A DNA stretch of 64,000 bases, taken from NCBI GenBank assembly GCA_965220055.1, contig CBDCPE010000004.1, positions 1,364,001 to 1,428,000 on the forward strand, in the 5' to 3' direction. Under the pieces are notes generated by a model. The model saw only the letters and a program-made list of their open reading frames with translations, was not told the DNA's origin and did not search any database. A program made the translations under genes and the position numbers. Below, piece after piece: positions 1-8,524 of the stretch. The stretch is from Bin87 sp965220055. Its GTDB lineage: Bacteria > Chloroflexota > Dehalococcoidia > Lucifugimonadales > UBA3495. Numbering within the stretch: the stretch's first letter is position 1; each line of letters opens with the position of its first letter.

Positions 1-920
1 GCGCTGAGGATGGAGCCGCAGGGATTGGCGATACCCTGGCCGGCGATATCAGGAGCTGTGCCGTGGATGGGTTCGTAGAAACCTGGAGTCCGGGCGCCGG
101 CCTGGGGCACACCGGAGAGACTGGCAGACGGCAGGAGGCCCATGGACGCGGCGAGGATGGCTGCTTCGTCGGTCAGGATGTCACCGAAGGTGTTCTCGGC
201 GACGATCACATCGTAGGAGGCGGGACGCAGAATGATCTGCATGGCGCAGGCGTCGACGAGCACGTGCTCCAGTTCGACGTCCGGATATTCGCCCGCGAGG
301 CGGGTTGCAGTGGCGCGCCAGAGGCGGGAAGTTTCAAGAACATTGGCCTTGTCCACCGAGGTCAGCTTGCCGCGCCGGCCGCGGGCCAACTCGAACCCGA
401 CCCGAAGCACCCGCTCGATCTCGGACTCTGAGTAGCGCATGGTGTCGACGCCGACGATCCCCTGCGGGGTCTCGGTGCGGCCCTTGGGCAGGGCGTAGTA
501 GAGACCGCCGGTGAGCTCACGGACGACGACCATATCCACGCCCTCGAGGACATGGGGCTTCAGCACGCTGGAGTCGGTGAGTTGGGGATAGACCTTGACG
601 GGGCGAATGTTGGCGAAGACGTTGAGGTGCGCACGCAGGGCCAGCAGACCATCCTCGGGTCGAGTGGGAGCCGACGGGTCGTCCCATTTGGGGCCGCCGA
701 CCGCGCCAAACAGGACAGCATCGGCGGAAGTGGCCAGGTCGCGGACACCGTCGGTCAGCGGCGTGCCGTGTTTGTCGATGGATATACCGCCGACGTCGCC
801 GTACTCGAGGATGAAGTTGTGTCCAAATGCGCGGCCCACGGCCTGCATGGCCTTGACACCCTCAGCGGTGACCTCCGGGCCGATCCCGTCTCCACCGAGT
901 ACCGCGATGTTGAAATCCAT
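1..920 (-). CDS. leuB: 3-isopropylmalate dehydrogenase, 3' end outside window
   Basis: Oxidises and decarboxylates 3-isopropylmalate with NAD+ in cytosolic leucine synthesis. The frame is open from an ATG at 920 to the window edge, giving 306 codons of a family that is usually about 355 residues. The N-terminus carries the dinucleotide-fold start GGDGIGPEV. Further on are AVGGPKWDD, the substrate-loop segment LYYALPKGR, the metal-binding NTFGDILTDEAA and, near the cut end, the NAD-binding FYEPIHGTAPDIAG. A good promoter lies upstream at 998-1026. Other leu genes would lie beyond the left edge. The family is clear; only the C-terminal 50 or so residues are missing from view. Confidence 0.95.
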   Translation of the reverse strand, partial: MDFNIAVLGGDGIGPEVTAEGVKAMQAVGRAFGHNFILEYGDVGGISIDKHGTPLTDGVRDLATSADAVLFGAVGGPKWDDPSAPTRPEDGLLALRAHLNVFANIRPVKVYPQLTDSSVLKPHVLEGVDMVVVRELTGGLYYALPKGRTETPQGIVGVDTMRYSESEIERVLRVGFELARGRRGKLTSVDKANVLETSRLWRATATRLAGEYPDVELEHVLVDACAMQIILRPASYDVIVAENTFGDILTDEAAILAASMGLLPSASLSGVPQAGARTPGFYEPIHGTAPDIAGQGIANPCGSILS

Positions 921-997
921 GTTGCCAACGGCTCCAGTTGTTAGTGCGTCTCCCTAGTTGCCGGGGTATGAATCCTACCGGCTACGGGGCGGCCGGT

Positions 998-1026
998 AGT
1001 ATAGCCTATGGGTAATTGGGTATCAA
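998..1026 (-). promoter_or_regulatory. Promoter for leuB
   Basis: On the minus strand TTGATA (1021-1026) and TATACT (998-1003) are separated by exactly 17 bases, close to the sigma70 consensus. The predicted start is near 991, giving a leader of about 70 bases before the leuB ATG. The -35 box overlaps the left edge of the repeat region. A stem CTACCGGC/GCCGGTAG (975-982 with 992-999) lies around the predicted start. Confidence 0.6.
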
Positions 1027-1043
1027 ACGGGGAACGTGGCTCA

Positions 1044-1175
1044 CGCGTACCCAGTTTCTCATTGCGAGCGCACTATCCCGCGTCATTGCGAGCGAAACGC
1101 GGCAATCTCGTCGCCGGAAGAGCCGTTGCCGCTTCGTCCTGCCCAATGCCAAACTGGGTACGCCTGAGGGTACGC
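1044..1175. repeat. Interspersed repeat, copy 1
   Basis: The core CATTGCGAGCGAAACGCGGC (from 1084) continues to GAAGAG near 1122 and recurs almost unchanged at 1635-1674. It is flanked by short GTACCCA / TGGGTAC arms (1047-1053 and 1156-1161), as in copy 2. Repeats with CATTGCGAG...CGGCAATCTCG are widespread short palindromic elements in several bacterial phyla. It has no coding capacity, so a MITE-like or REP-like nature is inference. Confidence 0.65.
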
Positions 1176-1192
1176 GGCAGCAACACCCTCTC

Positions 1193-1221
1193 TTGACATA
1201 GGCGAACTCCTGTTCCATAAT
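1193..1221 (+). promoter_or_regulatory. Orphan consensus-like promoter
   Basis: TTGACA (1193-1198), a 17-base spacer and CATAAT (1216-1221) are one mismatch from the ideal sigma70 promoter. No protein gene starts within the next 750 bases on this strand. It may drive a non-coding RNA, read through to the DUF1501 operon, or be a relic next to the repeat. Confidence 0.5.
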
Positions 1222-1563
1222 CAATCCCGTCAGGTGATAATTCGCTCAGCCAGAGCCATACGGTCGTTCACGGCCATCCGTTAGCATCAAAATCGCAATA
1301 CTTGGTCGTACGACGACAGGGACCGCCGCCGTGCCCACCCGGGCATCTCGCCGGCGCGGTCCTCAGCGGCCACAGGAGACGCCACTATCCTGGGAGATGC
1401 GGCCATGACCCTCGTGGTCTGCCCGCAGTGATCCGAAACAGGGGCTAAAACTTTGCGTACCACCCCGGCCGTGGGGCTAACCAACGACCATCAGGCTCTG
1501 GCAGAACGAACCAAATCACCGCACCGAAACCCTGACCGCACCAAGTATCCAACGCATCTGAAA

Positions 1564-1740
1564 CGTACCCAATTGCGTTCAAACTGCCATTGCGAGCGCA
1601 CTCCGCCCTGCCATTGCCAGCGCACTTCGCCCTGTCATTGCGAGCGCAGCTCGGCAATCTCGTCGCCGGAAGAGACGTCGTCCCGGCGATGGGATTGCTA
1701 CGTCAGATCGCCCCGCGCAATACCCAACTGGGTACGCGTC
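1564..1740. repeat. Interspersed repeat, copy 2
   Basis: Second copy of the element at 1044-1175. The segment 1635-1674 matches the earlier core (CATTGCGAGCG...CGGCAATCTCGTCGCCGG). The element has near-palindromic flanks GTACCCAATT (1565-1574) and TACCCAACTGGGTA (1721-1734). Extra CATTGCGAGCGCA and CATTGCCAGCGCA units sit at 1588-1625, so this copy looks internally expanded. Confidence 0.65.
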
Positions 1741-1885
1741 AGGGGAACGTGCAGGGCGCTATCGGGTCGCGATGCCAGCCCCGCAGCCTGATCATGCACG
1801 AGTTAGCTTCGGACCGGTTCGCCGTACGGTGACATCATGATCTTCTGAACCCGCGTACGCGAGCGTCGATACTGCACGAATCGCG

Positions 1886-1914
1886 TTGACACGCCGGGAT
1901 GCACACCTTAAACT
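1886..1914 (+). promoter_or_regulatory. Promoter for the DUF1501 operon
   Basis: TTGACA (1886-1891), a 17-base spacer and TAAACT (1909-1914). It sits 65 bases upstream of the ATG at 1979, which has a strong ribosome site GAGGAGG at 1962-1968. Confidence 0.65.
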
Positions 1915-1978
1915 GCGAGCATCAGCCGAACCTGCGCTGGCGCTCTGCGCTGCGCCTAAATGAGGAGGTCCATCCACG

Positions 1979-3109
1979 ATGACCACCATCAATAATGATC
2001 GGTCTTTGGTCGTAATCCAATTGACTGGCGCGAATGACCCGTTGAATACCGTAATTCCCTATACCGACGGGCACTATCACGACTTCCGTCCCAACGTCGG
2101 TATCCCCACTGACCAAGTTATCCCAATTGACGGGCAGCTTGCCTTCAACGCCAACATGGCCCCGATCAAGGCTCTTTGGGACGAAGGGAAAGTTGCGATC
2201 GTCAACGGCATCGGATACCCGAACCCCACCCGATCCCACTTCCGCAGCATGGACATCTGGCATACCTGCGAGCCGGAAAAGATCGCCACCGAGGGTTGGC
2301 TGGGACGCGTGATCCGCGACCTTGACCCCGCCGGACAGAACGTGATTACCGGCGTGAACTTCGGCCGTGGCCTCCCCCGTTCCATGGGTGCCTCCGGCGT
2401 TCCGGTCGCTTCCGTGGGCAACCTGGAAACCTACGGCCTATTCCCCGACGTGGAAGAGGAGCGCATCCGCGGACTGTGCCTCGACGCCTTCGGCAAGATG
2501 TACGGCGGGTCCATCCAGGACGCTGTGATGGACTACCTGGGTCAGACCGGGCGCGACGCTCTGAAAGGCGCGGACATCCTGCGAACCGCTCCCGAAAAGT
2601 ATTCCTCCTCGGTGGAGTACGCCGAAAACCCCATTGCTCAGTCCCTCAAAAACGTGGCTCAGGTGATGACCGCCGATCTGGGCACCCGCATTTACTACAC
2701 CCAGCACGGCAGTTTCGACACCCACGGTGACGAAGTGAAGGTTCACGGCGGCCTCTGGACTCAGGTCTCCGGCGCGGTCAGCGACTTCCTGGCCGACCTG
2801 GAAGAACACGGACGGGGAGACGATGCCATTGTCCTGGTGTGGACCGAGTTCGGCCGCCGAATTCGGGACAACGGCACCGGCACCGACCACGGTTCCGGCG
2901 GTACCGCGTTCATCATGGGCAACCAGGTCAACGGCGGCCTCTACGGCCAGTACCCGTCGCTGGCCGAACGGGACCAGTTGGACGGTGACCTGCACTGGAA
3001 CAACGACTTCAGGTCCACCTACTCCACCATTGCCGAGCAGTGGCTGGGACTGGATCCGGTTTCAATCGTGAACGGCCAGTTCGAGCAGTGGGACTTCGTC
3101 CGCAGCTAG
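1979..3109 (+). CDS. DUF1501 family protein
   Basis: 376 residues, recognised as DUF1501 by the C-terminal segment around residues 285-310 (WTEFGRRIRDNGTGTDHGSG) and by GIGYPNPTRSHF near residue 80. The fold is related to the alkaline phosphatase/sulfatase group, but the reaction is unknown. Members usually carry a Tat signal. This one starts directly at MTTINNDRSLVVIQLTGAND and has no signal peptide, so it is probably cytosolic or exported with a partner. The ATG is fixed by GAGGAGG 10 bases upstream. A DUF1800 gene follows 51 bases later, the standard pairing for this family. Confidence 0.9.
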   Translation: MTTINNDRSLVVIQLTGANDPLNTVIPYTDGHYHDFRPNVGIPTDQVIPIDGQLAFNANMAPIKALWDEGKVAIVNGIGYPNPTRSHFRSMDIWHTCEPEKIATEGWLGRVIRDLDPAGQNVITGVNFGRGLPRSMGASGVPVASVGNLETYGLFPDVEEERIRGLCLDAFGKMYGGSIQDAVMDYLGQTGRDALKGADILRTAPEKYSSSVEYAENPIAQSLKNVAQVMTADLGTRIYYTQHGSFDTHGDEVKVHGGLWTQVSGAVSDFLADLEEHGRGDDAIVLVWTEFGRRIRDNGTGTDHGSGGTAFIMGNQVNGGLYGQYPSLAERDQLDGDLHWNNDFRSTYSTIAEQWLGLDPVSIVNGQFEQWDFVRS

Positions 3110-3160
3110 ACCGCTGCCCCAATCGTCAATCCTTTTGAAACAGAATCTGCGGAGGCAATT

Positions 3161-4576
3161 ATGAGCAATGCCGATATTGCCCTCATGGCTCACCTGATGC
3201 GTCGAGCCGGCTTCGGCGCCAGCCGCGACGAGCTGGAACAGCTAGTCGGGCAGGGCTACGAAAACGTCGTGGAAAGCCTGCTTAATCCCGGCGACGCCGG
3301 CGTGATACCCGACGATGTAATCCGACGGTACCACTCGGAAATGGCCGAGATGCGCGAGCTGAATAGCGCCGGCGCATACTGGATGTACCGCATGGTGACG
3401 ACCCAGAACCAGCTGGAAGAGAAGCTGGCCTTGTTCTGGCATGGCCTGTTCGCCACCGGCTACTCCAAGCTGAACCAGGCCAACGCCCTGGTCAACCAGA
3501 TTACCACCTTCCGCCGCCACTCCCTGGGTTCCTTCAAGACGCTGCTGGTGGAACTGTCCAAGGACCCGGCCATGATCATCTGGCTGGACAACCACGACAA
3601 CCATCGCGACAACATCAACGAGAACTACGGGCGGGAGTTGCTCGAGCTCTTCTCCATGGGCGTCGGCAACTACACCGAGGACGACATCAAGGAATGCGCA
3701 CGCGCTTTCACCGGATGGACGCTGGGCAACGTCGAGTACATGTCCACTCGCGCCAGCCGCGACTCCATTTGGCCGTACAGCCGCATCAACTGGCACTTCA
3801 ACTATCGCGACTACGACCACGACGACGGCGAAAAGACCTTCCTGGGGCACACCGGCAACTTCAACGGTGAGGACATCATCGACATCATCGTGCAGCAGGA
3901 AGCCACAGCGCGGTTCATCAGCACCCGCGTGTTCCAGTACTTCGCGGCCGACGAGGTCGACGATGCTGGCGAAGCAGTCATCAACGACATGATGGCGTCG
4001 TACTTCGACTCGAAGTATGAAATTCGTTCCGTGCTGCGCACGCTGTTCAACTCCGACTACTTCAAGTCGGACGACGCCAGGTTCGCCAGGGTCAAGGGGC
4101 CGGTGGAGTTGGTTGTCGGCGCGGTGCGCATGGCGGGCACCTATCAGGAGCCCACCTTCGGCGCCGACCAGCTGGCTCGCCAGAGCATGTACATGGGTCA
4201 GGGCATCTTCCAGCCGCCCAGCGTGGAGGGTTGGCACGAGGGCGCCGAGTGGATTGACAGCGGCGCGCTGGTGGAACGGGTCAACTTCGTGGGCAAGGAG
4301 TTGGGCGACCCGGCCAACCCCGGCGTCAAGGCCATCATCGACCGCATGGCCCGCCAGGGCGACGGGCCGCTTTCACCTGAGGAACAGGTGGCTGGCTGCG
4401 TGGACCTGCTGGGGCCACTGGAAATCTCTGAGGGCACTCGGACTTCCTTGCAGGAATTCGCCCGCCAGCAGGGCGAGGCCGACCTGCGCGACGGATCGCG
4501 CACCGAGGCCGACGAGCAGCGCATTGCCAACCTGCTGCGCCTGCTGACCGCGACGCGGGAATACCAGTTGGCGTAA
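3161..4576 (+). CDS. DUF1800 family protein
   Basis: 471 residues. Family hallmarks are HLMRRAGFGASRDELEQL near the N-terminus, LALFWHGLFATG near residue 90 and NYGRELLELFSMGVGNYTED near residues 155-175, followed by ARAFTGWT. No signal peptide is visible. The function is unknown. DUF1800 and DUF1501 proteins are almost always encoded side by side in Planctomycetota, Chloroflexota and others, so they probably act together. The start follows GCGGAGGCAATT. The NHL-repeat gene downstream is separated by a hairpin repeat at 4604-4631. Confidence 0.9.
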   Translation: MSNADIALMAHLMRRAGFGASRDELEQLVGQGYENVVESLLNPGDAGVIPDDVIRRYHSEMAEMRELNSAGAYWMYRMVTTQNQLEEKLALFWHGLFATGYSKLNQANALVNQITTFRRHSLGSFKTLLVELSKDPAMIIWLDNHDNHRDNINENYGRELLELFSMGVGNYTEDDIKECARAFTGWTLGNVEYMSTRASRDSIWPYSRINWHFNYRDYDHDDGEKTFLGHTGNFNGEDIIDIIVQQEATARFISTRVFQYFAADEVDDAGEAVINDMMASYFDSKYEIRSVLRTLFNSDYFKSDDARFARVKGPVELVVGAVRMAGTYQEPTFGADQLARQSMYMGQGIFQPPSVEGWHEGAEWIDSGALVERVNFVGKELGDPANPGVKAIIDRMARQGDGPLSPEEQVAGCVDLLGPLEISEGTRTSLQEFARQQGEADLRDGSRTEADEQRIANLLRLLTATREYQLA

Positions 4577-4603
4577 GAGTCGGAACGGGACGCACGTAAA
4601 ATT

Positions 4604-4631
4604 GTAGGGGCGAATGGTTATTCGCCCCTAC
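4604..4631. repeat. GTAGGGGCGAAT palindromic repeat, copy 1
   Basis: A perfect 12-base stem, GTAGGGGCGAAT with ATTCGCCCCTAC, closes a GGTT loop. Nearly the same hairpin recurs at 47762-47789, again just upstream of a gene. Families of this palindrome are common between genes in Chloroflexota and cyanobacteria. It could attenuate or terminate transcription, but no T-run follows. Confidence 0.75.
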
Positions 4632-4652
4632 GGCCAACAAGGAGAGGTTGCC

Positions 4653-5687
4653 ATGACTACCACGACTGCGGTCGGCGCGGGTCCGGTGGAATACGTCAAG
4701 ACCATCGGCGTGACCACCAACCAGAGTGGTCGAGGGTTCATCAACCCGTACGACTGCGCTTTCACCAACGACGGGCGGATCATGGTGCTCAACCACTGCG
4801 ACGCGGCTCGAACTGCGCTGATCCGCATCGGCATCCTCAACTGGGAAGAGGAGTACCTGGGCGAGTTCAGCAAGGGAACCGGGCGCGGCGAGGGCCAGTG
4901 GCAACTGCCGATCGGCATGACCATCAGCGCCGACCAGCAGATCCACGTTACCGACGAGCACCTGCATCGGGTGACGGTGTTTGACACGGACGGCGATTTC
5001 GTCAGGATGTGGGGCGAGAAGGGCGACGGCGCCGGACAGTTGAACGGACCGGCGGGCGTCGCCGTAGCTGCGGATGGAACGGTGTACGTGGCAGAGCAGT
5101 ACAACCACCGGGTGCAGCGGTTCACGTCGGAGGGCCAGCCGATATCTCATTGGGGAGAGCAGGGCGACGGACCGGGCCAGTTCAATATGCCCTGGGGTCT
5201 TACGCTGGACGCCGCCGGCAACGTGTACGTCGCGGACTGGCGGAACGATCGTATCCAGAAGTTCACCAGCGACGGCGAACACCTGGCAACCTACGGATCC
5301 TCAGGAGCGGGCGACGGGCAGTTCAGCAGGCCCTCCGGGGTTGTTGTGGATTCCGAAGGGTACATTTACGTAGCCGACTGGGGCAACGAAAGGGTCCAGT
5401 TGCTCGACCCGGCCGGGAACTTTGTGCAGTCGCTGCGGGGGCAGGCCACGCTGTCCAAATGGGCTCAGGACTTCATGTCGGTGAACCCGGACGAATACAA
5501 CACCCGCCAGATAGCCAACCTGGTGCCGGATCTGCCCGACCACCTCGACACCCCGTACCTGATCTCGGCGCAAACTGAGCCGTATTTCTGGGGGCCGGTG
5601 TCGCTCCGGCTGGACCCGGAGGAGAGGTTGTTCGTCGTGGAGGCCAACCGGCACCGGATCCAGGTGTACCAGCGCCGGAAGGACTGA
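4653..5687 (+). CDS. NHL-repeat beta-propeller protein
   Basis: 344 residues from the ATG at 4653, which has GGAGAGG eight bases upstream. An ATG-less extension to 4614 would run through the hairpin repeat and is unlikely. At least four NHL repeats are visible between about residues 85 and 270, each of the pattern GQ(F/L)..P.G(V/L)..D..G.(V/I)YVAD..N.R(I/V)Q.F. They form a six-blade-type propeller that typically binds partners or acts as a lyase scaffold. No signal peptide is seen. The C-terminal 75 residues depart from the repeat and end with another blade-like segment FVVEANRHRIQVYQ. The gene ends 7 bases before glcD, so it may be part of the oxidase operon. Confidence 0.85.
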   Translation: MTTTTAVGAGPVEYVKTIGVTTNQSGRGFINPYDCAFTNDGRIMVLNHCDAARTALIRIGILNWEEEYLGEFSKGTGRGEGQWQLPIGMTISADQQIHVTDEHLHRVTVFDTDGDFVRMWGEKGDGAGQLNGPAGVAVAADGTVYVAEQYNHRVQRFTSEGQPISHWGEQGDGPGQFNMPWGLTLDAAGNVYVADWRNDRIQKFTSDGEHLATYGSSGAGDGQFSRPSGVVVDSEGYIYVADWGNERVQLLDPAGNFVQSLRGQATLSKWAQDFMSVNPDEYNTRQIANLVPDLPDHLDTPYLISAQTEPYFWGPVSLRLDPEERLFVVEANRHRIQVYQRRKD

Positions 5688-5694
5688 CCGGACG

Positions 5695-7128
5695 TTGACC
5701 GACAACGACCTCCTGGGCAGCATTCGCGCCGTCGTTGGTGACGATTATGTGATCGCCCACCGGGAAGACCTTTTGGTCTACGAATACGACGGCTCTGTCG
5801 ACCGCTCGATGCCCTGGGCGGTCGTTTTGCCGGCCGACACGCCGCAGGTCAGCCGGGTGATCGCACTGGCCTACGAGGCAGGAATCACCGTAGTGGGACG
5901 CGGGAGCGGTACCGGACTAAGTGGCGGGGCGATCACGCCGCCGGACGGTTTACAGATCGCCTTTCCAAGAATGAACCGCATCTTGGACGTCGACACGGTC
6001 AACCGGACCGCGCTCGTGGAGCCGGGGGTGATCAACCTGGACCTGGACAACCACGTGCGAGGATTCGGGATGCGCTACGCGCCCGACCCGTCGAGCCAGC
6101 GGGCGTGCAGCCTGGGCGGGAACATCGCCGAGAACGCCGGCGGCCCGCATTGCCTGGCATACGGGGCAACCACCAACCACGTCATTGGGATGGAAGTAGT
6201 GCTCGAAGACGGCGAGGTGGTTCACCTGGGGAGCATGGCACGCGAGGCGGTCGGATACGATCTAAGAGGCGCCTTCGTGGGTTCTGAAGGCACGTTTGGC
6301 ATCGCTACGAAGATACTGGTCAGGCTATTGCCACTGCCGGAAACGGTACGCACCTTCCTCGGGGTCTTCTCAGATATAGATTCGGCGTGCACCGCGGTGT
6401 CAGCCGTGATCGGGCATGGGATCGTTCCGGCGGCGCTGGAGATGATTGACGCTCTGAGCATCAAGGCAGTACAAAACGTAACCGACGCGGGGTACCCAAA
6501 CGACGCGGGAGCCGTGCTGCTAATCGAGCTGGAAGGCCTGAACGAAGAAGTGGATGAGGTCAGCGGAGAGGTCGAAGCAGCGCTTTGGGATACCGGCGCC
6601 ACGGACGTCCGGATCGCCGAGGATGACGCCGAGCGGGAGCGGCTGTGGGTGGGTCGAAAGACGGCGTTCGGAGCCTTCGGCACCATCGCGCCCAACTACT
6701 ACCTGGTGGACGGGGTGGTGCCGCGCACCCGCCTAACACAGATGCTGCGGAAGGTGAACGAGGTGAGCGACCGCTACGGCATCACCATAGCCAACGTGTT
6801 CCACGCCGGCGATGGAAACCTGCATCCATGCATGCTGTTTGACGCCCGGGAGCCGGGCGTGATGGAAAGCGCCATGGCCGCCGCCGCGGAGCTGATGGAA
6901 GAGTGCGCTTTACTGGGAGGCACGCTGAGCGGCGAGCATGGAATCGGGCTGGAGAAAAAGGAATTCATGCCGCTGGTGTACACCGACGCGGACATGGAGG
7001 CGATGCAGAGGGTACGGGAAGCTTTCGCTCCGGAGAACCGTCTGAACCCCGGCAAGATCTTCCCCGACGGAAGCTACTGGAGGCCGTCAGCGCACCCGGC
7101 GGCGCATACCGTCGGGATATACGCGTGA
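5695..7128 (+). CDS. glcD: FAD-linked glycolate/lactate oxidase subunit GlcD
   Basis: 477 residues, starting with TTG at 5695, seven bases after the NHL gene. It has the FAD_binding_4 PP-loop VVGRGSGTGLSGGAI near residues 65-80, SQRACSLGGNIAENAGGPH near residue 130, the C-terminal histidine segment NVFHAGDGNLHP, and LSGEHGIGLEKKEF. These are standard for GlcD and D-lactate dehydrogenases of the vanillyl-alcohol oxidase fold. With GlcE and GlcF it should pass electrons from a 2-hydroxyacid to the quinone pool at the membrane. The exact substrate (glycolate, D-lactate or another) cannot be read from sequence alone. Confidence 0.92.
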   Translation: MTDNDLLGSIRAVVGDDYVIAHREDLLVYEYDGSVDRSMPWAVVLPADTPQVSRVIALAYEAGITVVGRGSGTGLSGGAITPPDGLQIAFPRMNRILDVDTVNRTALVEPGVINLDLDNHVRGFGMRYAPDPSSQRACSLGGNIAENAGGPHCLAYGATTNHVIGMEVVLEDGEVVHLGSMAREAVGYDLRGAFVGSEGTFGIATKILVRLLPLPETVRTFLGVFSDIDSACTAVSAVIGHGIVPAALEMIDALSIKAVQNVTDAGYPNDAGAVLLIELEGLNEEVDEVSGEVEAALWDTGATDVRIAEDDAERERLWVGRKTAFGAFGTIAPNYYLVDGVVPRTRLTQMLRKVNEVSDRYGITIANVFHAGDGNLHPCMLFDAREPGVMESAMAAAAELMEECALLGGTLSGEHGIGLEKKEFMPLVYTDADMEAMQRVREAFAPENRLNPGKIFPDGSYWRPSAHPAAHTVGIYA

Positions 7129-7180
7129 GCCTGATGATTGACAGCGCGCGGGCACGGGCACTCCTGCACGCGATTGCGGA

Positions 7181-8524
7181 ATGACCTCCCGGCCGCTCAT
7201 TGCCTCCCGGTTGATGGATATCGTAGGGGCTGACGGTGTCGTTGACGCCGATTATTTGGGAGACTACGCGATCGGGTCGTTTGTGCCTGTAGCGGTGGCG
7301 CGGCCGGCAGACGCCGACGGGGTGGCAGAAGTAACCAGGTGGGCGTTGCGGTCTGGAGTCGCGATCTACCCCTCCGGTGGACGGACGTTGACCCAATTGG
7401 GCAACGCGCCGGCGCGGGCAGGCATCGTCCTGGATTTGACCCGACTGAACCGATTGGTAGATTTTCAGCCGGCTGACCTCACCGTCAGCGTCGAGGCTGG
7501 GATGACAATTGCCGAACTTGACGCCGCGCTCGCCCAAGATGGGAAGCACGTACCAATAGCGGCCCCGACGGGAAATCGGGCCACGGTAGGTGGGACGCTG
7601 GCAACCGGCATAAGCGGGCCCTTGCGATCCGTCTACGGACTGCCGAGGGACTGGCTTATCGGCATCAACGTGGTTGGCGCCAACGGAATCCAGACCAAGT
7701 CCGGCGGCAAGGTTGTCAAGAACGTTACGGGTTACGACCTGAACCGGCTGTACACCGGCTCGCTGGGGACGTTGGCGATCATCACCGAAGCCACATTCAA
7801 GCTGGCGCCGGCGCCATCCGAATGGGCGGTCGTGACGGCGACATTCGCCGACACGCTCGCGGCGGCCGATGAATGTCAGAATCTGCAGGCCCAATACTAC
7901 GCTCCCCTGGGGCTACATATCCTCACGGGCACGGCGGCGAACAAGTTGCAGCCGTCGCAAGCCATGGGTGATGGACGGGTGGTCGCGATTGCGGTCGTGG
8001 CCGGTCGCACGACGTCGGTTGATAGAAGGGTAGGAGACACCGTTGCATTGTGGAACGACGCCGCAAACGGTATTGAGACGTCACACGGAGACCTGGCGGT
8101 GGACCTGATCAAAACCCTGACGGACCTGCCGGCAGCCGAAGTGTCACCGCCGACCGTCTGCATCCGGGTCAACGCTCGGCCATCGGCGTTGCGCGATGTC
8201 CTAGCGTTCGCCGACTCAGGGCTCAGCAGTGCACCTCCGCCGGCGGTCATCGCCGATGTCGGTTTTGGAGGAGGTCGCCTGCTATGGTGGGACGACTTTG
8301 AGGGCGACAGCGCGGCCAACATTTCCGACGGGCTTCGCAAGATCCAAAGGGCCGCTGCATCACTGGGGGGCGACGCGGTAGTCGAGCGGTGTCCAGACGC
8401 GATCAAAACCCGTATTGACGTGTGGGGTGAACAGCCTTCCGGAATGGGCATCATGCGCCGCGTAAAACAGCAGTTCGACCCGCAAAACATACTGAATCCC
8501 GGCCGCTTTGTTGGAGGATTGTGA
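7181..8524 (+). CDS. glcE: FAD-binding oxidase subunit GlcE
   Basis: 447 residues, longer than the roughly 350 of E. coli GlcE. The FAD-binding domain shows YPSGGRTLTQLGNAP near residue 65, APTGNRATVGGTLATGISGP near residue 130 and VKNVTGYDLNRLYTGSLGTL near residue 185. The C-terminus QQFDPQNILNPGRFVGG is typical of this oxidase family. An upstream stop at 7139 fixes the start at or after 7142, and the first good start is the ATG at 7181. Its stop overlaps the ATG of glcF by one base (TGATG), which indicates coupled translation of the complex. Confidence 0.88.
   Translation: MTSRPLIASRLMDIVGADGVVDADYLGDYAIGSFVPVAVARPADADGVAEVTRWALRSGVAIYPSGGRTLTQLGNAPARAGIVLDLTRLNRLVDFQPADLTVSVEAGMTIAELDAALAQDGKHVPIAAPTGNRATVGGTLATGISGPLRSVYGLPRDWLIGINVVGANGIQTKSGGKVVKNVTGYDLNRLYTGSLGTLAIITEATFKLAPAPSEWAVVTATFADTLAAADECQNLQAQYYAPLGLHILTGTAANKLQPSQAMGDGRVVAIAVVAGRTTSVDRRVGDTVALWNDAANGIETSHGDLAVDLIKTLTDLPAAEVSPPTVCIRVNARPSALRDVLAFADSGLSSAPPPAVIADVGFGGGRLLWWDDFEGDSAANISDGLRKIQRAAASLGGDAVVERCPDAIKTRIDVWGEQPSGMGIMRRVKQQFDPQNILNPGRFVGGL

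Larger units (their letters stand above)
921..1978. other. Gene-free stretch with repeats and promoters
   Basis: No ORF here shows family features or a convincing start. The stretch holds the leuB promoter, two copies of an interspersed repeat (1044-1175 and 1564-1740), a consensus-like plus-strand promoter at 1193-1221 with no gene after it, and the promoter of the DUF1501 operon at 1886-1914. About 340 bases between 1228 and 1563 hold nothing I can name. It may be decayed sequence or an RNA gene. Confidence 0.6.

Noticed and set aside
3242..4237. 331-codon ORF on the minus strand
   Set aside because: Lies fully opposite the DUF1800 gene, has no ribosome site or family features, and mirrors GC-rich codon third positions.
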